NCBI GenBank assembly: GCA_965662885.1
Contig: CBFIJI010000100.1
Span: 1 to 7,508, forward strand
DNA: 7,508 nucleotides
Direction: 5' to 3'
Source of the DNA: CBFIJI01 sp965662885
Lineage (GTDB): Bacteria; Bacteroidota; Bacteroidia; Flavobacteriales; Flavobacteriaceae
This document shows positions 1 to 7,298 of the stretch, in pieces. Position numbers and translations under genes: made by a program. How positions within the stretch are numbered: the stretch's first letter is position 1; every line of letters starts with the position of its first letter. The notes beneath the pieces were generated by a model. That model was not told the origin of the DNA and did no database searches. It saw only the letters and a list, made by a program, of their open reading frames with translations.

Positions 1-13
1 TTTAAAGTAGAAT

Positions 14-41
14 AAAAAAAGGGGCGAATCGCCCCCTTTTT
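14..41. terminator. Bidirectional rho-independent terminator
   Basis: A GC-only stem GGGGCG (21-26) pairs with CGCCCC (30-35) around a three-base AAT loop. It is flanked by seven A on the left (14-20) and, after one unpaired C at 36, five T on the right (37-41). Each strand therefore reads as a strong hairpin followed by a T run, which is the form of an intrinsic terminator in both directions. It most likely ends a gene lying left of the window and isolates the lipoprotein gene that starts 50 bases further on. Confidence 0.85.
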
Positions 42-91
42 AATCAAAACATTGTGATGTATTTCAATTGGTGTTTACTAAATTAAAAGGA

Positions 92-571
92 ATGAATCTT
101 ATTAAAAAAGGGCTACTTTTCCTTATAACAAGCTTTTTAATTCAATGTGAAAAAGACAGTAGTTCCATACTTGGAAATCAAGGTGACTACTTGATTTTTG
201 GCTATTTTTATGGCGAATGTATTGGGGAAGGTTGTATGCAAAACTATAAATTGACTTCCACTGAGTTGTTCCGAGACACCACCCCATACAACTATGCAGG
301 GAATTCCCCTTTTAGCTTTGAGGTTATGGATTCAGAAAGCTTTGAAAAAGTTAAACTATTGAAAGAGGCCTTTCCGAGAGTGTTATTAACCCTTAGAGAA
401 GACCGCTTTGGTTGTCCAGACTGTGCTGACCAAGGAGGGTTATTGATTGAATACGGAACCCTCAACAAAAAACAACGTTGGACAATCGATCAAAGAAAAA
501 ATGACGTTCCAGAATTTCTTCACGAGTTTATCGATGAAGTAAATAAGAGTATCAACCGCATTAATAATTAA
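92..571 (+). CDS. Small putative lipoprotein of unknown function, four conserved-looking cysteines
   Basis: The product has 159 residues and I do not recognise its family. Its N-terminus is a lipoprotein signal peptide: Lys5-Lys6, a hydrophobic stretch at 7-17, and a lipobox-like LIQC ending at Cys19. Gln at -1 is unusual but not unheard of in Bacteroidota. The mature N-terminus CEKDSSS has a Lys-Asp pair shortly after the cysteine, a weak resemblance to the Bacteroidota lipoprotein export signal, so outer-membrane anchoring is plausible and surface display is possible. The remaining ~140 residues contain two cysteine pairs, Cys43-x4-Cys48 (GECIGEGC) and Cys108-x2-Cys111 (GCPDCADQGG). These could form disulfides outside the cytoplasm or bind a metal. 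The C-terminus (about 137-156) looks helical. The start ATG at 92 is preferred over the in-frame TTG at 68 and GTG at 71 because it places the charged n-region directly before the hydrophobic segment. The gene stands alone, convergent with the hut operon. A role in histidine use is not implied. Confidence 0.8.
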   Translation: MNLIKKGLLFLITSFLIQCEKDSSSILGNQGDYLIFGYFYGECIGEGCMQNYKLTSTELFRDTTPYNYAGNSPFSFEVMDSESFEKVKLLKEAFPRVLLTLREDRFGCPDCADQGGLLIEYGTLNKKQRWTIDQRKNDVPEFLHEFIDEVNKSINRINN

Positions 572-590
572 GTCTTTTATCGTTTTAAAA

Positions 591-618
591 TTTCTAAAAC
601 AATAACTCCTTTTAGAAA
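591..618 (-). terminator. AT-rich hairpin, possible weak terminator of the hut operon
   Basis: A perfect nine-base inverted repeat (TTTCTAAAA at 591-599 and TTTTAGAAA at 610-618) surrounds a ten-base loop in the convergent gap between the lipoprotein gene and hutG. On the minus strand the hairpin comes about 36 bases after the hutG stop and is followed by TTTT, which fits a weak intrinsic terminator for the hut transcript. The stem has a single G-C pair, so it may be inefficient or a chance structure in AT-rich DNA. No better terminator is visible in 572-654. Confidence 0.35.
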
Positions 619-654
619 AATAAATTAATTTAATGTAGTCGTCTAGTATTCCTC

Positions 655-1662
655 CTAGGGTTGTGGTACCCTATGCTTAACCTCCGTTTGAAGCCCAACA
701 ATAAAATCCACTAAGCGTGCTGCTAAATTTGCAGTAGAATACTCCCAATCATAGGAAGGATTAAGTTCTGCCAGATCACATCCCATTACTTTATTGGTTT
801 TAAAACAATGACGAAGGACCTCCATCACAAATCGAGTTGATAATCCAAGGGGAGAAGGAGCACTAACTCCAGGAGCAATTGCGGAGGAAAAACCGTCCAA
901 ATCAATGGTAATATAGAGGTAGTCAACTTTAGAAATAAAATCCATGACTCCTTTAATGATTTCGGAGAAATCGCTGTTTTGACAGGCCTCCAACGTAAAA
1001 TAACCAACCTTATTTTCTTGAGCAATAGTAAACAATTCAGGAGGGTTTACAGCCTTTTGAATTCCTAGTGCAAAATAAGTAGCATGTTTAGGGAATTCAT
1101 CTAAGATTTGATAAAAGGGCGTTCCTGAATTGGCGTTGGGACGAAGTGGACGAAGATCAAAATGAGCATCGAAATTGAGGATCCCTATTCGGTTTTTGGG
1201 GGTTTGTTTCACCGTTTGGATTAGCCCTTTAAAATGAGCATAGGCCATGGAGTGTCCACCGCCCAATGCAATAGGAAAAATTTGATGAGAAACTAATTCT
1301 TTAATTTGATCCGCAAAGTGCTGTTGACATGCTTCCAAAGTTTTTTCTTCTCGGCAAACAACATCACCAAAATCGGTAATGGTTTGGGAGGGGTAATGAA
1401 AGGCCAACTTCGCCAGACGTTTTCGAATACTGTTAGGCCCTGCCTTAGCCCCTACCCGACCTTGGTTTCGTTCAACTCCAGCATCGCAAGCGTAGCCTAT
1501 TAAACCAATATCAGGTAACACTGACTTATCTAACGAAGCCAAATCACCCAATGAAATAGCTTGATACCAATACTGAATTCCATCTTCTGCAGCTGTTTTC
1601 CGACCTGACCATGGGCTGGGTTCTGATGGCTTTAAAAAAGAAGCTTTTTTTGTGTTAGACAT
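655..1662 (-). CDS. hutG: Formimidoylglutamase (HutG), last step of histidine catabolism
   Basis: This cytoplasmic ureohydrolase of the arginase/agmatinase fold hydrolyses N-formimidoyl-L-glutamate to L-glutamate and formamide. The 335-residue product shows the binuclear manganese site of the family: His137 in GGGHS, Asp165-x-His167-x-Asp169 in FDAHFD, and Asp254-x-Asp256 in TIDLDGF. The segment after the last box, IAPGVSAPSP (262-271), is the usual substrate-loop region. The fold by itself would also allow an arginase, agmatinase or related amidinohydrolase; position as the fourth gene after hutH, hutU and hutI makes formimidoylglutamase by far the likeliest. The ATG lies 8 bases after the hutI stop, and the end of hutI supplies an AGGAAA about a dozen bases upstream of it. 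Length is near or slightly above the usual 310-330 residues. Because HutG releases formamide, this route does not feed the formimino carbon into folate, and no FtcD or FchA gene is present here. Confidence 0.93.
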   Translation of the reverse strand: MSNTKKASFLKPSEPSPWSGRKTAAEDGIQYWYQAISLGDLASLDKSVLPDIGLIGYACDAGVERNQGRVGAKAGPNSIRKRLAKLAFHYPSQTITDFGDVVCREEKTLEACQQHFADQIKELVSHQIFPIALGGGHSMAYAHFKGLIQTVKQTPKNRIGILNFDAHFDLRPLRPNANSGTPFYQILDEFPKHATYFALGIQKAVNPPELFTIAQENKVGYFTLEACQNSDFSEIIKGVMDFISKVDYLYITIDLDGFSSAIAPGVSAPSPLGLSTRFVMEVLRHCFKTNKVMGCDLAELNPSYDWEYSTANLAARLVDFIVGLQTEVKHRVPQP

Positions 1663-1670
1663 ACTGCGTT

Positions 1671-2912
1671 TTATTTCCTTATGGCTTTACCGTTAATAAA
1701 AACCGTATCAATAAGCTGTTCTCCAAAAGCGTAGGGTAAAGCAGCAATACTATTAATCGCTTGTGTTAAGATTAAGTTGGCACGTTTTCCAATGGTAATA
1801 CTACCCACCTCCATTTCCAATCCCATCGCATAAGCCCCATTTATGGTAGCAGCATTGATGGCCTCCTGTGGTGTCATCTGCATCTTAATACAGGCGGTTG
1901 CAATCACAAAGTTCATATTCCCTGATGGGGCAGAACCCGGGTTGTAATCGGTGGCCAAAGCCAATGGTAAACCAGCATCAATGATTTGCCGCGCTGGTGT
2001 ATAGGGAATTCCCAAAAAGAAGGAACAGGCCGGCAGTGCTACTGGCATGGTCCTGGAACCTTGCAGTGCCTTAATATCTTCTTCTCGAAGTATTTCTATA
2101 TGATCGACAGAAAGAGCGTGGTGCTTCACTCCTGCTTGAACACCTCCAATAGCTGTAAATTGATTCACATGAACTTTTGGTCGTAAGCCATATCGAGCCC
2201 CGGCAGCTAAAAAGTATTCCATATCGGAAACAGAAAAATAACCTGTCTCACAAAAGACATCGATATAATCGGCTAAACCTTCTTCAGAAATCACGGGTAA
2301 TACCTCCTCAATCATTAGATTTAAAAAAGCAGAAGCATCTGACTTATAGGCTGTCGGTAACGCATGTGCTCCTAAAAAAGTAGCTTTAATTGGTAAAGCA
2401 TACTCCTGCTTTAAAGTGTTGATTACCCGAAGCATTTTTAGTTCAGCTTCAGGACTAAGACCATAGCCTGACTTAATTTCAATAGCACCCGTTCCCATTC
2501 GCATGACTGCTTCCAAACGTACTTTGCTTTGGAGTAGTAAATCCGCTTGTAAGGTTTGCTGCAGTCGTTTTGCAGAATTCAGAATTCCACCACCCCGTTG
2601 GGCAATTTCAGCATAGCTTAAGCCATTAATTCGATCAACAAACTCTCCTTCACGGTTTCCTGCATAAACCAAATGAGTATGAGAATCACACCATGCTGGA
2701 AGTAAAAACTTTCCTTGAGCATCAATGATCTCATTCTCTCCAAAATCAGGACACTCAAGCATAGGGCCAAAAGCAGCAATCAAACCAGCTTTAACCAGCA
2801 AATACGCATTTTCTATGGAGGGAAGCTCTTTCATACGTTGCCCTGCAACATATGGTTCATTGCTATCACGCAGTTGAAGTAATCCCTTAATGTTGATAAA
2901 AAGAAAATCCAT
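1671..2912 (-). CDS. hutI: Imidazolonepropionase (HutI)
   Basis: This amidohydrolase-superfamily enzyme opens the ring of 4-imidazolone-5-propionate by hydrolysis to give N-formimidoyl-L-glutamate, the third step of histidine degradation. The 413-residue product has the superfamily marks in order: an N-terminal beta segment, the metal pair His78-x-His80 in DSHTHLVYAG, GGGIL (107-111), EIKSGYG (145-151), GAH with His183, the third metal His248 in KVHVNQF, HIE near 271-273, and metal Asp322 in ATDYNPG. Length is typical (about 400-415). The ATG at 2912 is chosen: it sits 10 bases after the hutU stop and begins MDFLFINIKG, a normal HutI N-terminus. A longer in-frame start at 2954 would add 14 unlikely residues and overlap hutU by 32 bases. 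Gln251 occupies the place of a glutamate implicated in catalysis in Bacillus subtilis HutI; other HutI proteins seem to carry Gln there too. No Shine-Dalgarno sequence is visible, suggesting translational coupling to hutU. Confidence 0.95.
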   Translation of the reverse strand: MDFLFINIKGLLQLRDSNEPYVAGQRMKELPSIENAYLLVKAGLIAAFGPMLECPDFGENEIIDAQGKFLLPAWCDSHTHLVYAGNREGEFVDRINGLSYAEIAQRGGGILNSAKRLQQTLQADLLLQSKVRLEAVMRMGTGAIEIKSGYGLSPEAELKMLRVINTLKQEYALPIKATFLGAHALPTAYKSDASAFLNLMIEEVLPVISEEGLADYIDVFCETGYFSVSDMEYFLAAGARYGLRPKVHVNQFTAIGGVQAGVKHHALSVDHIEILREEDIKALQGSRTMPVALPACSFFLGIPYTPARQIIDAGLPLALATDYNPGSAPSGNMNFVIATACIKMQMTPQEAINAATINGAYAMGLEMEVGSITIGKRANLILTQAINSIAALPYAFGEQLIDTVFINGKAIRK

Positions 2913-2922
2913 TTGCTTTAAG

Positions 2923-4923
2923 TTAGGATAATAACTGATCAATAATATCATCATCCACCAAATGGGGAAGAGTGACTTTTAAATCGGGTGTACGTTCCAT
3001 CTCACGTTGAATGGCAAAAAGAGCCTCATCATTTCGTGCCCAACCCCTGCGTGCAATCCCATTATTAACGTCATAAAATAACATTTTTTTAGCTCGGGAA
3101 GCAGCTTCTACAGTACCGTCCAACAATAAGCCAAAGCCCCCATTGATAACTTCCCCCCAACCAACACCACCACCGTTATGTATGGAAACCCAAGTTGCCC
3201 CGCGAAAACTATCCCCAATAACATTGTGGATGGCCATATCGGCAGTGAATTGACTCCCATCATAAATATTCGATGTTTCCCGATAAGGAGAATCAGTACC
3301 ACTAACATCATGATGGTCTCGACCAATCACCACGGGACCAATTATACCTTCTGCAATCGCTTGATTAAAAGCTACAGCAATATTTGCCCTACCCTCGGCA
3401 TCAGCATATAAAATACGGGCTTGTGAACCGACAACCAACTGGTTGTCCTCAACCGTTTCAATCCAAGTAATATTGTCTTGCAATTGCATGGCAATTTCTG
3501 GTGGAGCTGTTTGTTTCATTTGCTTTAAAACAGTAGCGGCTATTTTGTCCGTTTGATGAAGATCGGCAGCGTTTCCTGAAGTACATACCCATCGAAATGG
3601 ACCAAAACCATAATCAAAACATAGTGGCCCTAAAATGTCTTGAACATAGGAAGGATATTTAAAGTCTATTCCGTTCGCTGCCATAATATCTGCTCCTGCG
3701 CGGGAACTTTCCAATAAAAAAGCATTCCCATAATCAAAGAAATACATGCCTTGAGCTACATGTTGATTGATTGCTGCAACATGGCGTTGAAGTGTTTTTT
3801 GTACCGCCGTTTTAAATGCGGTTGGATCGTCAGCCATCAAACGATTGGCCGCTTCATAGGATAATCCTACTGGATAATACCCCCCAGACCAGGGGTTATG
3901 TAGAGATGTTTGATCAGAACCTACATGTACCCGAATTTTTTCTTGCGCAAACCGTTCCCAAACGGCTACAATATTGCCAACATAGGCAATTGAAACGACT
4001 TCTTTAGCTGCTTGAGCCTGTTGAACTCGAGCAACCAAGCCATCTAAAGTGTCTTCCAATTCATCTACCCAACCTTGTTCGTAGCGTTTATGCGCTGCTT
4101 TCGGATTGACTTCTGCGCAAACAGTAATACAACCAGCAATGTTTCCAGCCTTGGGTTGTGCACCACTCATACCCCCCAGTCCTGCTGTAATAAATAGTTT
4201 ACCAGCAGGGGTTTCTGTTGGAGCTAAAATTTTTCGAAAAGCATTCATTACTGTGATGGTTGTGCCGTGAACAATGCCTTGTGGACCGATATACATATAA
4301 GAACCGGCCGTCATCTGTCCGTATTGCGTGACTCCTAGGGCATTGAAACGCTCCCAATCGTCTGGTTGGGAATAGTTTGGTATCATCATACCATTGGTGA
4401 CCACTACTCGGGGGGCATCCTTAGAAGAGGGGAATAATCCCATAGGATGACCAGAATAGATATGAAGGGTTTGTTCCTCTGTCATTTTTGCCAAATACTG
4501 CATACACAAAAGGTATTGAGCCCAGTTTTGAAAGACGGCACCATTTCCCCCATAAGTAATCAATTCTTCTGGATGCTGTGCCACAGCTGGATCTAAATTG
4601 TTTTGAATCATCAACATGATTGCAGCGGCTTGTTGTGATTGTGCAGGGTATTCAGAAATAGGGCGTGCGTATAGGGTATAATCCGGTTTAAATCGATACA
4701 TATAAATACGGCCATATTCCTTCAATTCGGTTGCAAACTCATTTGCTAATTCTGCGTGCCATTTTTTTGGGAAGTAACGTAGAGCATTGCGAAGGGCTAA
4801 TTTCTTATCGGAAGTAGATAAACTATCTTTTCGTTTGGGTGCCCGATTCACATCGGGAAAGGTGGTTCGTTTTTTGGGTAAAACGGTTGGAATTCCTTGT
4901 AAAAGTTGCTCTTTAAAAGTCAT
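2923..4923 (-). CDS. hutU: Urocanate hydratase (HutU), long type
   Basis: Urocanase uses tightly bound NAD+ as an electrophile to add water to urocanate, giving 4-imidazolone-5-propionate. The 666-residue product is about 110 residues longer than the ~555-residue enzymes of Pseudomonas and Bacillus and close to the ~676-residue vertebrate enzyme, so it belongs to the long subtype. Visible family motifs include YGGNGAVFQNW (124-134), SGHPMGLFP (157-165), YGQMTAGSYMYIGPQGIVHG (201-220), the NAD-binding glycine-rich ITAGLGGMSGAQP (245-257), GPFRWVCTSG (441-450), VVIGRDHHDVSGTDSP (531-546), RETSNIYDGS (548-557) and HNGGGVGWGEVINGG (582-596). In place of the short-type signature FQGLPARICW it has VGSQARILY (498-506), with Leu505 where the cysteine would be. 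From memory, vertebrate long-type enzymes look the same here, so this appears to be a subtype trait and not a defect. The ATG lies 12 bases after the hutH stop in an A-rich leader with no Shine-Dalgarno sequence. The frame is intact to the end. Confidence 0.96.
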   Translation of the reverse strand: MTFKEQLLQGIPTVLPKKRTTFPDVNRAPKRKDSLSTSDKKLALRNALRYFPKKWHAELANEFATELKEYGRIYMYRFKPDYTLYARPISEYPAQSQQAAAIMLMIQNNLDPAVAQHPEELITYGGNGAVFQNWAQYLLCMQYLAKMTEEQTLHIYSGHPMGLFPSSKDAPRVVVTNGMMIPNYSQPDDWERFNALGVTQYGQMTAGSYMYIGPQGIVHGTTITVMNAFRKILAPTETPAGKLFITAGLGGMSGAQPKAGNIAGCITVCAEVNPKAAHKRYEQGWVDELEDTLDGLVARVQQAQAAKEVVSIAYVGNIVAVWERFAQEKIRVHVGSDQTSLHNPWSGGYYPVGLSYEAANRLMADDPTAFKTAVQKTLQRHVAAINQHVAQGMYFFDYGNAFLLESSRAGADIMAANGIDFKYPSYVQDILGPLCFDYGFGPFRWVCTSGNAADLHQTDKIAATVLKQMKQTAPPEIAMQLQDNITWIETVEDNQLVVGSQARILYADAEGRANIAVAFNQAIAEGIIGPVVIGRDHHDVSGTDSPYRETSNIYDGSQFTADMAIHNVIGDSFRGATWVSIHNGGGVGWGEVINGGFGLLLDGTVEAASRAKKMLFYDVNNGIARRGWARNDEALFAIQREMERTPDLKVTLPHLVDDDIIDQLLS

Positions 4924-4935
4924 AATTTTTTTATT

Positions 4936-6459
4936 CTATCCATCGTTAACTGGGATTCCTAAAGCTTCATTATCCACAATAATCTCCCGTTGATTTACGA
5001 GTTTAATCATTTGATCTATATCCGTTTTGAGCAAGCGGTCGTTTTCGAGTTTAGGGACCTTACTACGAATTAATTGCATATTTTTTTCGATGATAACAGA
5101 ACATTTTAAAGGACGTCTAAAAGAAATGGCCTGAGCAGCATACATCAATTCAATAGCCAATATTTTTTCTAGATTGCCTAAGATTTGATTGAATTTACGT
5201 CCAGAAATGCTCCCCATTGATACATGATCCTCTTGCCCTAAGGAAGTAGGGATACTATCGGCTGATGCTGGAAAACACAGTGTTTTATTTTCGGTGACCA
5301 AAGCGGCGGTTGTATATTGTGGGATCATCATTCCAGAATTCAACCCTCCATTGGGTGTCAATAAACGCGGGAGACCATTTTTATTTTCTAATAATAAATA
5401 ACAACGTCGATCAGAAATATTTCCTAATTCAGCTGCAGCCAAAGCGGTATAGTCTAGGGCCATCGCCAAAGGTTGTCCGTGAAAATTACCTCCAGAAATA
5501 GCTTCGTTATTATTAATTATGATGGGATTGTCAGTAACTGCATTCATTTCAGTAACCACCAAGGCTTTCAAATGAAGCCAAGCGTTTCGGGAAGCGCCGT
5601 GCACTTGTGGCATACAACGTAAGGAATAGGGATCTTGAATCCGTTCACAGCCGAGATGAGAGGCCATGTTTTCAGAGTCTTTAAAAAGATACCGCAAACG
5701 TTTTGCTACTATTATATTACCCAAAAAAGGACGAAGCTCATGTAATTCTTTTTTAAATGGGGCTTGGCTCCCTTGAGCACCTTCCAAACTCATCGCCCCA
5801 GACACATCGGCTAAATCCAATAAATAGGCCATGGTGTTTAAACCTTGAATGGCATGAGCAAGGATAAATTGTGTTCCGTTGATTAATGCAAGACCTTCTT
5901 TGGCTTCTAAAGCAAACGGTTTACGCTGATAGGGTTCCAAAACTTCTTGGGCAGCAACGGGTGAATTGTCAACCCAAAATTCTCCCTCTCCAACCAAGGG
6001 TAAAAACAAATGGGACAAAGGCGCCAAATCGCCAGAGGCTCCTACAGAGCCTTGTTCGGGGACGACTGGGATAAGGTCGTTTTCAATCCAAAACAGCAAT
6101 TCTTCGATAAGAGCTAAACGCACCCCAGAATGTCCTTGACAAAGGGCATGAATTTTACAAAGTAACATCGTTTTAGACAAAGCCTTTGAAAGAGGTTGCC
6201 CCACACCAACAGCATGGCTCAATAATAAGTTTTTTTGGAGTTGACCCGTTTCGCTAGGGCTGATTTTGGTATCACAAAGGGGGCCAAATCCGGTATTAAT
6301 TCCATAAACAGCCAACGCTCCTTCTGCCATGTTTTCAACAGTAGCTCTGCAAGCCTTAATCTTTCTACAAACTGCAGCTGTCAATTCGCCTTTGAGGGTT
6401 CCATTGACCAATTGATCGATATATTGTAATGTAAGTGCATCACTTCCGAATTGAAACAT
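4936..6459 (-). CDS. hutH: Histidine ammonia-lyase (HutH, histidase)
   Basis: Histidase removes ammonia from L-histidine to give trans-urocanate, the committing first step of the pathway. The 507-residue product has normal length and all expected features of the MIO-dependent lyases: YGINTGFG (52-59) with the catalytic tyrosine, His82 in LLSHAVGVG, the Ala141-Ser142-Gly143 triad inside GSVGASGDLAPLSH that cyclises to the MIO electrophile, NGTQ (194-197), QDPYSLRCMPQVHG (275-288), GGNFHG (323-328) and QEDHVSMG (409-416). The spacing of Tyr52 and the ASG triad matches Pseudomonas HutH to within one residue, which supports the ATG at 6459; an in-frame TAA lies four codons upstream, so no longer start is possible. 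It is the first gene of the operon, directly behind a good Bacteroidota promoter. Related MIO enzymes such as phenylalanine or tyrosine ammonia-lyase are alternatives by fold, but His82 and the hut context decide for histidase. Confidence 0.97.
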   Translation of the reverse strand: MFQFGSDALTLQYIDQLVNGTLKGELTAAVCRKIKACRATVENMAEGALAVYGINTGFGPLCDTKISPSETGQLQKNLLLSHAVGVGQPLSKALSKTMLLCKIHALCQGHSGVRLALIEELLFWIENDLIPVVPEQGSVGASGDLAPLSHLFLPLVGEGEFWVDNSPVAAQEVLEPYQRKPFALEAKEGLALINGTQFILAHAIQGLNTMAYLLDLADVSGAMSLEGAQGSQAPFKKELHELRPFLGNIIVAKRLRYLFKDSENMASHLGCERIQDPYSLRCMPQVHGASRNAWLHLKALVVTEMNAVTDNPIIINNNEAISGGNFHGQPLAMALDYTALAAAELGNISDRRCYLLLENKNGLPRLLTPNGGLNSGMMIPQYTTAALVTENKTLCFPASADSIPTSLGQEDHVSMGSISGRKFNQILGNLEKILAIELMYAAQAISFRRPLKCSVIIEKNMQLIRSKVPKLENDRLLKTDIDQMIKLVNQREIIVDNEALGIPVNDG

Positions 6460-6477
6460 AAACTGTAATTAATGGGT

Positions 6478-6483
6478 CCTCCT
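6478..6483 (-). promoter_or_regulatory. AGGAGG in the hutH leader, 18 bases from the start codon
   Basis: On the minus strand the leader of hutH contains a perfect AGGAGG (6483-6478), but 18 bases separate it from the ATG, against the usual 5 to 9. A TAA four codons upstream of that ATG rules out a longer in-frame start. The motif also lies at or next to the predicted transcription start, so it may be only partly in the mRNA. It is therefore unlikely to be an ordinary ribosome binding site and may be chance or a regulatory sequence. Confidence 0.4.
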
Positions 6484-6488
6484 ACGCA

Positions 6489-6518
6489 CAAATTTATTTA
6501 TATTTAGATGGTTTGCAA
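6489..6518 (-). promoter_or_regulatory. Bacteroidota-type sigma promoter of the hut operon
   Basis: Read on the minus strand, TTG (6518-6516) is followed after exactly 19 bases by TAAATTTG (6496-6489). This matches the Bacteroidota primary sigma consensus of a TTG at about -33 and TAnnTTTG at about -7. Transcription would start near 6482, leaving a leader of roughly 20-25 bases before the hutH ATG. The 139-base gap also has to hold the promoter of the divergent HD-domain gene; on the + strand only a poor candidate (TAAAATTG at 6541-6548, with no TTG at a good distance) is visible. I see no clear operator palindrome in the gap. Confidence 0.75.
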
Positions 6519-6598
6519 CGAATTTTTCAACATATCGTCGTAAAATTGTTTTCAAATAAACAAAACTGTCCCTCTTCAACAAATAGAAACCATCGCCT

Positions 6599-7252
6599 AT
6601 GAATCAGAACATCATTATAAATCAAGTAGAAGAATTTGTAAAAAACACCCTAAAGGATGCTGAGGGGGGTCATGATTGGTGGCATATTCATCGGGTACGT
6701 TCACTTGCCATTCGCATCGCTGCTACCGAACAAGTGGATATTTTTATTGTTGAACTTGGGGCTTTATTACATGATATTGCCGATTCAAAATTTCATGGTG
6801 GTGATGAACTAGTAGGACCAAAAAAAGCAAGGGAATTTCTTGAATCGCTTGCAGTGGAAAACCATATCATTGAACATATTGAACAAATTATTCGTCATAT
6901 CTCTTTTAAAGGTGGGAATGAAAAACAGGCTTTCCGCTCTTCTGAATTGGACGTAATCCAAGATGCCGATCGCTTAGATGCTATGGGTGCTATTGGAATT
7001 GCAAGAGCTTTTAATTATGGTGGATTTAAAAATCGCCCCCTATATGACCCTAGCATCCCTCCCGATCTCAACATGGACCGAGAGACTTATAAAAAAAGTA
7101 CCGCTCCCAGTTTAAACCATTTTTATGAAAAACTTCTTCAGCTTAAAGAACGCATGAATACTCCTACAGGTAAAATGATGGCTGTCCATCGGCATTGTTT
7201 TATGGAAAATTATTTGGAAGAATTTTTCAAGGAATGGGAGGGTCTTTTATAA
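6599..7252 (+). CDS. HD-domain metal-dependent phosphohydrolase, YpgQ/YedJ-like
   Basis: The 217-residue cytoplasmic protein is a single HD domain. The metal-binding set is visible in order: GHDWWHIHRV (24-33) with His25, His29 and His31, the HD pair His58-Asp59 in LLHDIAD, His100 in IIRHISF, and the aspartate box QDADRLDAMGAIG (121-133). This arrangement is typical of the YpgQ/YedJ group, of which Bacillus subtilis YpgQ has been reported to be a manganese-dependent nucleoside triphosphate pyrophosphohydrolase. The substrate here cannot be read from sequence. A C-terminal helical part (about 172-217) follows the HD core, and the length is usual for the group. The ATG at 6599 is the natural start because an in-frame TAG lies five codons upstream (6584-6586). 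The gene is transcribed divergently from hutH across a 139-base gap. Shared regulation with histidine use is possible but nothing in the sequence shows it; a housekeeping role is more likely. Confidence 0.88.
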   Translation: MNQNIIINQVEEFVKNTLKDAEGGHDWWHIHRVRSLAIRIAATEQVDIFIVELGALLHDIADSKFHGGDELVGPKKAREFLESLAVENHIIEHIEQIIRHISFKGGNEKQAFRSSELDVIQDADRLDAMGAIGIARAFNYGGFKNRPLYDPSIPPDLNMDRETYKKSTAPSLNHFYEKLLQLKERMNTPTGKMMAVHRHCFMENYLEEFFKEWEGLL

Positions 7253-7298
7253 AAGCTATCAAATAATAATTCCTAAAGTAAAACCGTACTATTACCTT

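Noticed and set aside
68..91. TTG or GTG start for the small lipoprotein, eight residues longer
   Set aside because: It would put an extra eight residues ahead of the signal peptide; the ATG at 92 fits the lysine-plus-hydrophobic pattern better.
621..632. Palindrome TAAATTAATTTA in the convergent gap
   Set aside because: It is made of A and T only, so it is expected by chance in such DNA and has no structure typical of a site.
2913..2954. Upstream in-frame ATG for hutI giving a 14-residue N-terminal extension that overlaps hutU
   Set aside because: The extension is not like HutI N-termini, it would overlap hutU by 32 bases, and the ATG at 2912 gives a normal length and operon spacing.
825..6429. 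Open frames of 60-80 codons inside the hut genes on either strand (for example 1306-1503, 3178-3411 and 6235-6429)
   Set aside because: They lie wholly within well-supported hut genes, have no recognisable domains or ribosome binding sites, and look like by-products of the coding frame opposite or beside them.
7244..7255. Palindrome CTTTTATAAAAG at the end of the HD-domain gene
   Set aside because: It overlaps the stop codon, has only one G-C pair at each end, no loop, and no following T run, so it is not a credible terminator.
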